The notes under the pieces: generated by a model
Told to the model about the DNA's origin: nothing
What the model saw: the letters and a program-made list of their open reading frames with translations, nothing else
Databases searched by the model: none
Assembly: GCF_029168945.1 (NCBI RefSeq)
Contig: NC_083601.1
Location: 21,480,160-21,544,159 of the forward strand
DNA: 64,000 nucleotides
Source of the DNA: Cannabis sativa
Taxonomy: Eukaryota; Streptophyta; Magnoliopsida; Rosales; Cannabaceae
Direction of reading: 5' to 3'
Shown here: positions 23,611 through 35,916 of the stretch, one piece after another
Layout: each line of letters starts with the position of its first letter
Position numbering within the stretch: the stretch's first letter is position 1
Translations under genes and position numbers: made by a program

Positions 23611-24138
23611 CACTACAACAGTTTTTTATATTACCGACGGAGGCATCCGCCGGTATTAATAGGCCAGACGCCGGTAATAATTAATACCGGCAGAATCCGC
23701 TGGTAATAATCCGCTGGGATTAATTGGTCGCTATTAGTGGTTATTAGCAACGAAAATGGTATTCCGCCGGTAATAATATTAATACCGGCGGATTAATAGC
23801 GGTGGGATCCGCTGGTATTAATGTCTGCACTTTTACGCGCAGATGCATTAATACCGGCGGACCCCAATCATTGTTCCGCCAATATTAATATTTTTAAATA
23901 TTAAAAAAAAGCCATTATTCTAATTATTTAATATAATTAAATTAATTATAATAATTATTTTATACATAATAATTATTTCATAAATATATTATTAATTAGA
24001 AATAAAACATTAAAATTAAGAAATTAAGCATTAAAATTAATTTGTCCATTACAATATAAAGTATATTATCTTAAATAAAATTAAGAAATTGTCTTTAAAT
24101 AAACTTTAAAACATAAAAATTGACATAATTAAAAAAAC

Positions 24139-24363
24139 CTAATTATCATTATTCAAATCGGTATACTCTAAAAATTCATCTGCATTCGAGCTAAGTCTTG
24201 AACCATCAAGATTATCACGGGATTGAGCAGGCGGGGTAGGGTAATAAGGTTGTCCAGTCTGCGGTGTTGGTAAGATCTCCACATATTGTCGAGGCTGCGG
24301 ACGAACCAAAATTGGTTGTTGCTGTTGTTGCTGACTCTGCGCACTGAAAAACTGACCATACAT
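24139..24363 (-). pseudogene. Gln/Pro-rich C-terminal remnant of a CACTA protein
   Basis: A 74-codon open stretch with a run of six Gln, Pro-rich middle and acidic end (EFLEYTDLNNDN). Upstream on the minus strand an acceptor-like TTTTAG lies near 24430, but frames are interrupted before the Gln-rich part. It looks like the last exon of a CACTA-encoded protein left after internal deletion. Assignment rests on position inside the element and composition, not on a clear domain. Confidence 0.4.
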
Positions 24364-24650
24364 AGGCTGTTGTGGAGATCCTCTAAAATTTCACAATGTC
24401 GTCCAAGACTTGTCGATTGTCATCTAAAATTTTATAAAGGCATATAAGATTTCATGTTATGACACAATTTTAAAATATTTTATATCATTTTATGAAATAA
24501 ATTATTCATCATTTAAGAGTTATTATATTATTAATTAATTATATTTTATTTTATTTTTAAGTTATTATTACTTTAATTTTTTTATATTTATTTATTATAA
24601 AAAATTAATTAAATAATTATTTTAAAAATATTACTTTAATAATTTATTAA

Positions 24651-24651
<1 letters not shown>

Positions 24652-24694
<43 letters not shown>
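24652..24694. repeat. (ATT)n microsatellite
   Basis: About fourteen TTA/ATT units inside the AT-rich core of the CACTA element. Confidence 0.9.
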
Positions 24695-24696
<2 letters not shown>

Positions 24697-26405
24697 TTAC
24701 TTCAAATTTATGACATATTAAATTTTCAGTATTTTTTTAAAAAATAAATTATTATTTTTAATAATTTAAAAATTATTTTACTATTAATTAATTAAATTAA
24801 TTTTTCATATTTATATTTCTAAGTAAGTATTACTTTATATATATATTACATTTTTTTATTTAAAAAATTTATAACTAATTTAATTTATTTTTATTTTATT
24901 TTTAAAAATTTATTCTTTCAAATTTTTTATATTTATTATTCATGATTTTTTATATTACTCTACTTAATTATATTTTTGTATATTTATTTTTCAAAGCACT
25001 TTTAATTTATAATTTTCTTCATGTTAAATCTTTATTATCTATATACTACAATATTACATAATTATTTTAAAATATTATTTTTATTATAATTAACTTTTTA
25101 AGTAATTAATATATTCTTATTCTAATTTTTTTAAAAAAAATTAAAAAACATTACATAATTAATTATTTAACAAGCTTATAATTTTGTAACTATTCAAAAT
25201 TCTAAATATTAAACAAAAATACACATTTATTATTATAAAATACATTTATTACTATATAAACTTAAAATCTAAAATTTTACAAATTTACACATTTAAAACT
25301 TTTAAACAATATATAATATATATTATATTTATTATTATATAAAAATTTACATATTTATAATTTTTAACAATATATTATATATACATATAATATAATATAT
25401 ACACTGTTTAAAAATTATATATGTATATATATACATATAATATATTGTTTAAGAATTATGCATTTGTATATAACACATATATCATACATACAAAAAATTA
25501 TATATTTACACATACACAAAAAAATTACTAAACATTTGCATAAAAACTACAAACATAAAATTATATATTTACAGATACATTTGCATAAAAATTTACACAT
25601 ACACAGATATATAAATGTAATATACCAATTACTAAACATTCAAAGATTGAAAAAAAAAAAAAAACAAACCTGTAAATTTTTCTGCCAAGCTTTTACTCCT
25701 CCCGCGTTTTCAGTTTCCGTTACTGTTTCGAGCAAAATATCTCCTCCAAAACTTCAAGCATGAAGAAAAAATTAATAACTATCAAAGAAAAATAAAAATA
25801 AAATGGAAAAATAAAAAAACCATAGTGAAAAACACATTACCTGTAAAAAAAATGATGTTGCAATGGCGCTTCACGGTGGCAAACAAGCGGACTATGGCGG
25901 AGGAGGACGACTCGGAGGAGGGAACTATGGCAGAGGAGGGTCGGGCTTAGGGAGGAGGAGGAGAAGGGTCGGAGTGGGGTGGTGTGAAATGGAAGGGAAA
26001 TGGAAAATATTTTCTGAGTTATGGGGGGGATTATATAGACATTTATTACCGGCGGGGGGATTATATAGACATTTATTACCGGCGGGACCCGCCGGTATTA
26101 ATAAAACGGTCAGAATCCCCTGACTTATACCGGCGGAACCCGTCGGCAATAATCCGCCGGTATTAGTCTTTTCAAAATTTGGGCGGTAAAAATCCCGCCC
26201 AAACTATTAGAGGTAAATTTTCTGCCGGTAATACTAAAGTTCCGCCGGGAATACTAAATTTAAATAAATATTTACTTAATTTTTAATTATTCAAAATTAA
26301 TACCGGCGGAATGCCTTTTCTGCCGGTAATAACCCCTTTAAGACTGTCGGTTTGGCTCCGCCGGTATTACTTCCGCCGGTACTGAGTAAAAATGTTATGG
26401 TGTTC

Positions 26406-27193
26406 TAACTTCGTCCATATATATATAAATAGTATGAAAAATATATAAAAACATGATTATATAATACTTTATTATTATTATTTTAATTTAGTAATTATAC
26501 TTTTTTGACTAATTTTATATAGAATAAATACTTATATATATAAGTGTTTTTTAATGTCATTATTATTATTTTTTTTTTTATTTCTTAAAATTTATTAGGG
26601 TAGGATTTACTCGTAGGTACCCTACTCGTAAAAAATAATAGGGGTAATGAGATAGGGTATGAGAAGAATTTTTTTTAAAGGTAAGGTCATGAAATAAATA
26701 TACCCTGCCAATATCTTGCCCATTATCATCCTTAGACATATATAAGACCTAAATTTTAAATAATTGTAACTCATAAAAATATGTAATATCAGTTATTTAT
26801 ACATTTTTCTTTAATAAATTATCTCTCACGAAATTAAAAGAAAAATAAAATTTTACAAATATTAAGAACTAATAATACTAAAAAATTATAAGATTTATAT
26901 TAGTAATAAGCTCAAAATTTTAGATATTTATGTCACAATTAACTCTACTGACTAAGGATTGTTTACTGGAATGAGAATTATAATAATATTATTGTGTTTA
27001 ATTCATTGGGAGACCTAATTGAAAAGCTTACTTGACCTAATTATCCTGTTAATTAAGTGTGAAGTGAACTCATTAATTAGAAACTGCTCCCAAGAATTAA
27101 AAAAAGAAAAAAAAATAGGAAAGGGAGCCAACTCATTAATACAACTTAATCTGAATAAAGCTTAATCAAAAAATCTGATTAAAGTTTTATACT
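26406..27193. other. AT-rich intergenic DNA
   Basis: No gene seen. A stretch near 26590-26670 with GGTACCCTA-type words resembles decayed hAT ends; no TSD found. Confidence 0.5.
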
Positions 27194-27208
27194 TAATATC
27201 TTCTTTGC

Positions 27209-28670
27209 TACACGACTCCTGAAGGCTCGGTATTTTCTTACTGGCTCTTTTCTTACAGCGGAGATTGGTTCTAATCCGAGTTTCGTCTGGCGTAGTATTT
27301 TTGAAGCTCGAGATTTGGTAGCGGCAGGGGTGCGTAAGAGTGTTGGTGCGGGTCTCTCGGTTAGCATTTTGTCAGATCCTTGCCTTGCTGAGATGGATCA
27401 TCATTTTATTGAGTCCACACACCCGGGGTTAATTGGAAAAACAGTTTCTAGCCTTATGAGGATCGATGAGCGAGCTTGGGATGTTGAGATTCTTGAAGAT
27501 TTTTTCGAGACGCGTGATAGGTTGGCTATTCTCTCTATTCCCCTCAGTTCTTCCATTCATGAAGATGCATGGTATTGGAGCTTTGAAAAGTCGGGGCTGT
27601 ACACTGTAAAGAGTGCCTATCGGTACTTGGATGATTTAAAAAATGGCTTTTCTACCGACAACTCTGCTGGTTTTTGGAAGAAAATCTGGGCTCTAAACAT
27701 TCCGCCGAAGGTGAGAAATTTTATTTGGAGAGCTGCTTCTAATGTGTTGCCTACGTGTGCTCAGTTGGTTACAAGACATGTCCCGATTAGTGGCATCTGT
27801 CAGTTGTGTAACAGCAGCAATGAAACAATTTTTCATGCTCTTGTTGGTTGCTCTTTTGCTCGCTCTTGTTGGCACCGGTCTTGTGTGGATATTGGTAGCT
27901 GGTTGGAGATGGCCTTCTCGGCCTGGTGGTCTAATTTGTCACACAGGGTCAGTGAGCATATGTTGGAAGAGGCAGCTATGGTTGCTTGGGGCATTTGGCG
28001 AGCTAGAAACGATGTAGTTTGGAACCAGAAATCTTCAAACGCTGCTGGTGTTGTTCTCTCGGCTAGGCGTACTCTTGATCAATATCAAATTGCTCAATCT
28101 TCGAAAAATGATTGTTTATTATTTTTTCGTGGTGATGAAACAGTTGTTGAGCATTGGAAACCTCCTAATTTTAACCAGATCAAGGTCAAAGTCGATGGTG
28201 CAATTTTTGAGTAGTGGGGGCGTTATGGTGTTGGGTGTACAGCCCGTGATCATGAAGGTAAAATTGTGGCTGCTTTCAACAAATCTTTTAAAGGTCGGGT
28301 ACAACCCGAGATGGTTGAAATCATTGGCATCAAAGAGGCTCTTAGTTGGATTGATAGTTTTTCTTAGGGTGATGTTGTTCTTGAGACAGATAGTTTAGTT
28401 TGTGTTCAAGCTATTTTAAGTTCTCTTTCTACGCCTTCTCAATTTGGACTTATTGTTTCTGATTGTAAGTTTTTGCTTACTCGTTTGTCTTTTGTTTCTG
28501 TGTGTTTTGTTAAACGATCTTCAAACAGAGCCGCTCATTATATGGTGCGAGCTTCTTGTTTCTCCACAGGTCGTACTATCCAGGAGGGTTTTCTATCTCC
28601 TGAGTTAGTTGCCATTGCTTTGGCTGATTTCTCAGTTTAATGAATACTGAAATTTTTATTCAAAAAAAAA
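27209..28670 (+). mobile_element. 5'-truncated L1-type LINE insertion
   Basis: Flanked by the direct repeat AATATCTTCTTTGCT (27194-27208 and 28669-28683, overlapping the A-tail by two bases), ending in an A-tail (28662-28670). A target duplication of this length plus an A-tail and missing 5' end is the signature of target-primed reverse transcription. Confidence 0.9.
27219..28640 (+). pseudogene. LINE ORF2 3' part: zf-RVT and RNase H, with nonsense codons
   Basis: In one frame from about 27219 (LKARYF...PSFVWRSIFEARDL) the RT C-terminal region leads into a zinc-binding zf-RVT domain (KIWALNIPPKVRNFIWR, then CQLC and H...C) and an RNase H-like domain (VKVDGAIF, ETDSLVCVQA, NRAAHYMVR). In-frame TAG stops lie at 28212-28214 and at about 28366, the first just after the start of RNase H. 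The longest uninterrupted part is 27315-28214. Endonuclease and RT core were never copied, so it is dead on arrival and further mutated. Confidence 0.85.
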
Positions 28671-28683
28671 TATCTTCTTTGCT

Positions 28684-31474
28684 GAATCATTAAAGTCTTA
28701 ATTAGTTCAATTGTAATAACAACTTAACATGAACTATTATAAGTTGGACCTTGAAGTGAGAAAGTCAAATATTATACACAGCATATTTGATTTAGAAAAT
28801 ATATATCTATACTAATTAAAGCTAACAGTACTGTAATAATAAAATTAAGCTCTGTACGTATTGCTCAAATTCTCTGTTCTCGTGGTCCTGCAGTACTACT
28901 CTATTTCAATAAAATCAAACAAAGCTATAATTCTGGCTTTGCTGTCGTTGTTGTACCCGTTTGGGGGCCTATTCATTTTTCGCCGCCGACCTCAGGCACG
29001 AGCCAAACCAAATCAGTTTATAAACCTCAGCCAAATATTGTCGTTTATATATATATATATTATATTAATTAGTAATTACCTACTACTTCACGTATTTGAT
29101 GTTTTGTCATGCTTTATGGTCAAATTACTGCAACTTTAATGAGAGTATCAAATTAAACGTTTAAATTACATATTGTACATACTTACTTGTTGTACTGAAA
29201 ATGTTAATACAAAGACGGAACTTAAAATTGGTCGGAGATTTAAAGATAGGCCCAAATAAATGGTGAAAAGCGAAATGCCGGTGGCAGGAGATTTAGTTAT
29301 CAATGTCATTTTAAGTTTGGATTAGAGGACGGTACGGTGTACACTAGAAGAAAAAGAAAGTCTGTGAATAAATAAATAGGATGAGTGATTTGTTTTAAGC
29401 CGTTGGAATGGGAGGTAGAGATGTTTTGACGTGACGAGTTACCTGCCACGTGGACAATGATGCATGAGACGAGTGGCTCAAATTAATCAATCAAATTGTG
29501 TCCTAAACTTGGTGTATATTCTCCCACAAAAAAAACTTGGTGTATATTATTATATATTTCCGTTCTAGTTTGACATTTGTAACTGATCAGTTTTGATTCT
29601 AACCAAAATAAAATTTAAGGTTATAAAGAATAAAAATATAAGAATAATAAAAGGAATGAATATAGAAATAGGAATAATAATGAAATTAAATAAAATGTAT
29701 AAAAAAATTAATAATATTTTTTTATTTTATATTGAAATTACTATTTTTTTTAGATAAAATAATTATTCTATCAAAATATATAATGGAAATTCAATTGTTT
29801 AATATATAACTAAATAAAAATGTGGAATATCGTCTCCCATTGTCTTGCGGCCCTCAATGCTCTGGACAAGAAGAAACTCCCAAATTGGAGGCTGGCTCCG
29901 ATTCTTTGATATTTTGAATTATCTTGCTCTGTTTCAAGGATTTAAGTGTTGTTTTTGCAAAAGAGATAATTTAAAGTTTGTTAATGATTTGGCTGTCCAA
30001 GCCACAGTGGTGAGATCAAGGATCTTCGTTGTATTGGGGAGGAATCGTCTCTTTCTTTTTCTAGAGTTATGAACTATTTTATTACTTTTAACTAAACATC
30101 ACTTAAGTTAGGACACAATTTTAAACAACAAATTTCAGTTCGTGAGAACTCATTGTACCTAACACCCTTATCGTATAATATTATTATTGATGTAATTTAA
30201 TATTGAGTCTTTAGTATACTTATTATGGAAAATAGTACCTCATTATTGTATTAGACACTTTTTGCAATACTCTCCATGGTATAGACTTAAGAGTGCCCAT
30301 CAACAGACCCAATCATAGGCATAGGCGCGCTAGGCTTGTGCTTAGGGCTCAATTTTTTTCCTTTATTAAAATTATATATTTCTTTTATTAATTTTGAAAA
30401 ACACAACAATTTTTTAAATAAGGAACTAAAAATATCATCAGTTAAGGTTACATTCGATTACTACTTAGCTATTAAAGGGCTAGCTATTGTTGGTTTTTTT
30501 TATTTTTTTTAATTTGTGAAATCACGATGATAAATTTTAGAATTGTTTAACATTGGAGATGACCTTAGAGTACATGAAACACCGAGTCCAACCAATATTT
30601 CTTTAAGAGGAAAATGTGAGGTGATGAAGAGGTGGCGATTTAGGTCACGACACGCGAGTTTGACGCGAAGACAAGTTGAGATTTACGGGTACTACACGAT
30701 ATAAAAATTATATGGGTCGTGTTCATGTTTGTGTTTTATCAGTCTTTCGTGTTGCAAGTCATATTCATGTTAGTCATTTAAAATAAATTTAAGAACACAC
30801 GACATGATGACACTAAAAATAACAATTTAGCTTACAATCCACCAACACGATATGAGATTATGTGGGTTCGACATGACACAAAATTTATTCAAGTCCTGAA
30901 GGTCCAATAAATTGAAATGTCGGATTGCAAATATTTAATTGTGATCCATCTAATTAAAAAAAAATTAAAAATTAACCCAATTATGATTTTATTGGTTTAG
31001 TCGAGTTAACTCGTTCAAATCGATTTTTATTATTATTGTTAGTTTTGTGTTCAATAATTAAATTTTAACAAAATAAATATATGTTATAGTGTAAATTAAT
31101 AAAGATTGTAGTATTAATAAGCGGTTTGCAAATTTGTTTGAACACCTACTTTCTGACAAAAATTCTTTTTTGACACAACGGTTGGTGATAGGTACCTTTA
31201 TGGGCGATGTTATGCTGACAAAATGCGGTGCCAGTTAAAGCCTTTCTGCAGATTGAATATGAATATTTTGACTATTTTTGAAGAATCGGAAAAGAAGAAT
31301 GGAACTGAATTTGAACTTTATTAATTAATTGTAAAATAAATGGAAAATGGGCAAAGCTTTATTAAATTGAAGAGGTACCTTCCTTTCCTTAATTCTTCTA
31401 CTTGACTATCTATGGTGAGTATGAATGATAACATGGTCCGCTAAGCTGACTGTAAATGCCATATTTGAGTACTA
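28684..31474. other. Intergenic DNA with transposon relics
   Basis: Holds a G-box CCACGTGG near 29447 with TGACGTGA close by, no gene attached. At about 29930-30020 a short frame (AKRDNLKFVNDLAVQA) resembles the C-terminus of a LINE RNase H. At about 30640-31050 words such as GTCGTGTTCATG and CACGACA recall a common hAT MITE family. None has a clear boundary. Confidence 0.4.
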
Positions 31475-31478
31475 TTAA

Positions 31479-32200
31479 GGGTCAGTTTGGTACAGCTGTG
31501 TTGTAGAAAAAAGCAGCTGTAGCTGTACTGTGAGGAAAATCAACTGTAGCAGAATTGTGGAAAAAAGTTGAACTGAGTGTTTGGTAAATTATAATTTTTA
31601 AAGTGCTGCGACTTGTTAAGATTCTATTATAATAATAATAATATTTTAATCTAGTTCATTATAATCACAAATATATATAAAAAAAAAATCTATGTTATAT
31701 AAAATTTTTATTTTTTATATATTTTTAATTAATTTTTTTATAGTATAAATTTATATGCATTTGATAAAAATAATTTTTAATATCTTTAAATTATATTTTT
31801 ATCACTTGTAAAAGATAAAATTGTAATTTATAAGAAACATAAATTGATATTGTTTGTTAATACTAAAAATATAAATATAAAATATTTTTTAAAATAAAAT
31901 AAAAAATTAGAAATTTAAATATTAATTATTTATAAATATTTTTTCATTTAAAAATATTTTTATTTTTTATAATATATAATAAATAATTAAATAAATTTTT
32001 AGCAAAAATAATTTATTATAGTGTCTTTTGATCAAAACAGCTTTTTCTAAAAGTTGGGTTGTACCAACTTTAGCTTTTAACTGTAGCTTTTTCATAAATT
32101 TTTCAATAAGTTGTTTTTTAACTGTTTACTAAACACTTTTTTGTCACAGCTTGTTTGAAAAACAGCTTTTAACTTTTCCAAAAATTATGCGAAAAGAGCC
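31479..32200. mobile_element. MITE flanked by TTAA
   Basis: Ends GGGTCAGTTTGG (31479) and, on the other strand, GGCTCTTTTCGC (32200) form an imperfect TIR. TTAA lies on both sides (31475-31478, 32201-32204). Sub-terminal AGCTGTAGCTGTA and AACAGCTTTT words are inverted between arms. PIF/Harbinger (TTA duplication plus one base) is the likelier class; the core is AT-rich and noncoding. Confidence 0.6.
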
Positions 32201-32204
32201 TTAA

Positions 32205-32839
32205 GTTGGTAGATTCAATTAGCTTTTACAAATCACACAACAGTCTATGACCAACTTGTAATTAAATTAAAAGTCACTTATTTTAATAACATAATGGGTC
32301 CTGTGTTAGTACTATTATTTTTGCACGTGTTTAATTTTCTAGAATAAATTGTATAACATATCATATCATTGAAGGGTCCACACATTGTGCAAATGGGATT
32401 GTGTTTTTATTTTATTTTTTCTGAAAAGTGTGTCCATCCAAATTAAATGAATCTAATCCTTATCTGTTTATGCGGGTCCAAACTGATTTATAGAAAATTG
32501 CACATTAGAGTTCAATAATAATACTTGCTACAAAATTACAAAATGTATAATAATGTCTTTACATTTTGATTACAAAAAATAATTGCTATTAAAAAAAAAC
32601 CAAACGCACACAATTTATATGAAATTGTGGAAGATGATACTATTGACTGAAGGATGTTCCGTACTAAAATTGGTCCACCCAAACCCGAATTTAAATTACT
32701 CCGGGTGAAATAACAAGTCAATGAGATTCGGAAAAAATCTAAAACATGATCCGAATACTGACCCGTAAAAAAATTAGATAGTATCTAGAGTATTTCTTTT
32801 CTTTTCCTTTGTTTTTTTTTTATAATTATGTATATTTTT
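32205..32839. other. Region downstream of the ERF gene
   Basis: No second gene seen. T-runs near 32810 on the plus strand give an A-rich 3' untranslated region on the gene's strand. Confidence 0.5.
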
Positions 32840-33460
32840 TCAGAAATTCCAGAGATATGAATCCTGAACTAGAACGCCATCGAAGGAATTATCTTCATAA
32901 TCGATAGTTGGCATCGGCGGTGCGTAAAAATCGCCAGTCAGATCATCAAAACCCGGAAACAACCCGTAATCCGTAGCGTAATTACCCGAACCCATATTCG
33001 AGAACAAATCCATATACGACACGTCAGTCGCCACGTCACTGTCGAAGTGAGCCATTCCACTTCCATCCGACACTGATGGCGATGGTGACTCCATCTGTAT
33101 CAGCTCCGGCACGGTTCGATCCGAATGGTGGTGGCTGTTCGAAGCCTCCGAGTTCGCGAACCTCGCCGCCTCAGCCTGGATCTCGGTCGGCGTGAGAGAC
33201 CTGCCGCCGGCAATCTCCGGCGGATTGTCGGGGAAGTTGAACTTGGCTGACCTGCCACGCAAGCAAAAAAGAGCAGCGTCGAATGCACGCGCCGCCTTCT
33301 CGGCGGTGTCGTAAGATCCCAACCAAATCCTCTCACGGCTGTTTGGTAGTCTGATTTCAGAGACCCATTTCCCCCACTTCCTCTTCCTTACGCCCTTGTA
33401 CCTTAAATCATTTCTCTCTGATTCGGGCTGATTCTTCTCAATAGTGTTTTGTTTCACCAT
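32840..33460 (-). CDS. AP2/ERF transcription factor, ERF017/ERF018-like
   Basis: A 206-residue protein from an intron-less frame, starting MVKQ. One AP2 domain (about residues 20-79): [49 protein letters not shown]; it binds GCC-box or DRE-type DNA in the nucleus. The MVK start, [20 protein letters not shown]...AARFAN and C-terminal LWNF are shared with Arabidopsis ERF016-018 (a DREB-side subgroup including ORA47). The rest is acidic and Ser-rich, a likely activation region. Length is normal. GC content is well above the surroundings, as expected for a conserved exon. It is intact, and the only confident host gene here; the role in stress or jasmonate responses is by family analogy. Confidence 0.95.
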   Translation of the reverse strand: MVKQNTIEKNQPESERNDLRYKGVRKRKWGKWVSEIRLPNSRERIWLGSYDTAEKAARAFDAALFCLRGRSAKFNFPDNPPEIAGGRSLTPTEIQAEAARFANSEASNSHHHSDRTVPELIQMESPSPSVSDGSGMAHFDSDVATDVSYMDLFSNMGSGNYATDYGLFPGFDDLTGDFYAPPMPTIDYEDNSFDGVLVQDSYLWNF

Positions 33461-33932
33461 TTTTTCGTTTTTCTTTTGTTTGATTTAGTAAAGTTGTTGT
33501 TTGTATTGGTTAAAAGTAACAAATAATAATAATAATAATAATATAATGAATAAATCCCGTGATGATGAGATAATTGTGATTTAGAACAGAAGAGTGGCTC
33601 GTGTGTGGGGAAACAAAAGAATTTGTTATGATCAGTATTGTGTTTGGTTTGGTGGTGTTATGAATTGAAGTTTTTGCGGCTCGGGAATATTTATACGTGA
33701 GGGTTATTTTAGAGCGTGTTTTTAGTGTGCTGGGACTGAGAGCTTTCAATTTTGAAAATGTTGACTGATGGGTCAACTCTTAATAGGCGCGTTGGGACAA
33801 GAAGCAGCAGCCGTAAAGCATCAGAAATAGGCTATTTAACAAAATTAAAATACAAGCAAACACGTGTAAAGGACTGAGATACTGTGACGTGGCTTACGCG
33901 GGGTGGGGGAGCCTTTGATCCACGTGTGACTT
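33461..33932 (-). promoter_or_regulatory. ERF gene promoter and 5' leader
   Basis: On the minus strand TATAAATA lies at 33688-33695, predicting a start near 33655-33665 and a leader of about 200 nt with an (ATT)n tract (33522-33542). Upstream ACGT-core sites (CACGTGT near 33860, TGACGTGG near 33886, CCACGTGTG near 33920) are typical bZIP/bHLH sites linked to abscisic-acid or stress control. The leader also holds an 88-codon open frame, thought to be chance. Confidence 0.6.
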
Positions 33933-33959
33933 TGTTTTTTCTTTCTTATACCCTTTCGA

Positions 33960-35598
33960 TCTTATTTCATCAGTAAATTTTACACTCTCCTTTTTGTAAA
34001 ATCTGCTAAAATATTAATAGTAAAATTTACAAAATAATTTAAATTTATTTTATGCAATATAAATTTAGGATCGTTTTGAGATAGAATAATTGTTTATGGT
34101 CTTACACTGCAATTTATAACTATTTTTACGAGCAGTTATTTTTGCTAATAATAAATGTTTTTATAAAATCTATTTTTAACTCTTCCTATTTTTGATAAGT
34201 ATAAATATTAAACTATTTTTTTTTTGATAAACAAAATGATTATATTGTTATAAATCATGTATGTGAATGTAGTGTAGTAGACGTAGTACAGATGCTTTTA
34301 TTGATATCTTTTTTTTGTTTGGGTCAATGGTTCAAATACACCGTAACTCTTCATGAGAGGGATTATATTGACACATGATTCTCAGAATTGTCTAAGCTAT
34401 CAAAGGAATGAGGAAAGAATTTGCGCCACGTAATTCCCTTTTTGTTAAGTAAAAAAAAAAACTTGTAAGTGTTCTTTTTTATCCACCCCCTTACAACATA
34501 AACCAATCAACCACCATTAGCCACTTTAGAACAACCTATCAAACTAAATTCAATCATTTCTGTGAACTCTCGCCTCTGCTTATGACAATATATTTTACAA
34601 ATTTGACTAAAGAATGCACAGTTTGCATCTACTTGTCCTAAAAACCTTTCTTCGTTATTCAAAGTGGACTTCACTCAGGCATTGAAGACCAAAATGTATA
34701 TTTCTTTCCTCAACATGCTTTTTTTGCTTCTTCTAATAATCAAGTTCTGCACACTTTTATACTTGTTCTTTTAAGTTCCAACCCCTACCCAATGTAGATA
34801 TTGCACTTACTTGGATATTTCCTTGATTAGTCTGCCATTACTGTCTTCAAAACTAGCTAGGTTAAAAATATTTTCTAGCAATAATAAAAAGGTTAAAATT
34901 AAAACATACATTATACAATTTATAATTTAAATCAAATTTATGCATTATGATGATATAATTTTTAAATAATTATATAGTGCGTATCAATATAAATGTTTGA
35001 CATATATAAGGGTATGTATATAAATAATATATATTGGTAATTAATTGAGAGAAATAGATGATATTTTAAATTTGTTAACGAATTAATAGTTTAGAGAGAT
35101 TTATATTGTCAAAATTTAAGCTTAAAGAATTAAAGAATTAAATGTAAGTGAGATTAGTCACTCTATTTTTGTTGAAAAGCGAAGTTCCACTTTCAATAAT
35201 AGCATGCAATTGGATGTTATTCATGATTTTATTTTATTTTTTTTTTTTACAAAAAAGGTTAATCACTTATTTATGTTTTAATTAAGGTTATCAATTAATT
35301 TACCTTACATAGAATCTTACCATTTGTCTTTTATTTTTATATAAGAAATTAAGTAACTAAAAACCTATAAAACTTGAATTATAACAATTTATGAATATGT
35401 TAAATATCGTTTGACTATAATAGTTTTATTTTTAGAGAAAATGCTTAAAAGTATTAGTGGTGCTTAGTACCTTTTTATGTGTCTATATTGCTATTGGTTT
35501 AAATAAGTATCGGACTCTATATAGTTTAATATAATAATTTTTTAGGAAGAATCACTAGCCAATCACTAAGCGACAATCTAGAGGTGCTAGACACTACT
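33960..35598. other. AT-rich intergenic DNA
   Basis: No gene or bounded element recognised. Confidence 0.5.
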
Positions 35599-35601
35599 AA
35601 T

Positions 35602-35913
35602 CACTACAAAAAATCTTATTTTTAGTCACAACAAAATTTGTGGCTAAAAGTAAAATAGTTGCGACTAATTACAAATCATCACTCTTATGTTGTGACTAAA
35701 AAGTCTGTGGCTAAAAGTATTAGTCACAAAAATCACAAATTGTTGTGACTAAATGTGTTTTTAGTTACAATACTTGTTGTAACTAAAACTAAATTAGTGA
35801 CAACTTGTATCTAAATACTATTTGTTGTGACTAATTAAAGTCATATTTAGTCACACAAAATTTATATTGTGACTAAAAAATTGTCACTAAAAGTAGTTAT
35901 TTTTTTTGTAGTG
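35602..35913. mobile_element. CACTA-type MITE
   Basis: 312 bp with a perfect 12-bp TIR, CACTACAAAAAA and its complement, and a perfect 3-bp duplication AAT (35599-35601, 35914-35916). The inside is a near-continuous run of TTGTGACTAA/TTAGTCACAA words in both directions, the sub-terminal repeats of a CACTA family. Confidence 0.88.
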
Positions 35914-35916
35914 AAT

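Larger units (their letters stand above)
23611..26402 (-). mobile_element. Non-autonomous CACTA (En/Spm) element
   Basis: Starts CACTACAACAGTTTTT at 23611; the other end, read on the opposite strand, starts CACCATAACATTTTT at 26402, a slightly decayed TIR. Perfect 3-bp duplication TTC flanks it (23608-23610, 26403-26405), as expected for CACTA elements. Both sub-terminal regions carry many copies of TAATACCGGCGG and its complement, the kind of array bound by CACTA accessory proteins. The 2.8-kb interior is AT-rich and lacks transposase. Minus orientation is inferred from the ORF remnant at 24139-24363. Confidence 0.85.

Noticed and set aside
22590..26680. GGGTA-rich words at both ends as possible ends of one large element
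   Set aside because: No matching inverted termini or duplication could be aligned.
33100..33336. Second frame inside the ERF gene
   Set aside because: Arg-rich shadow of the GC-rich AP2 coding region.
33510..33776. 88-codon frame upstream of the ERF gene
   Set aside because: Overlaps TATA box and leader; low complexity; no domain.
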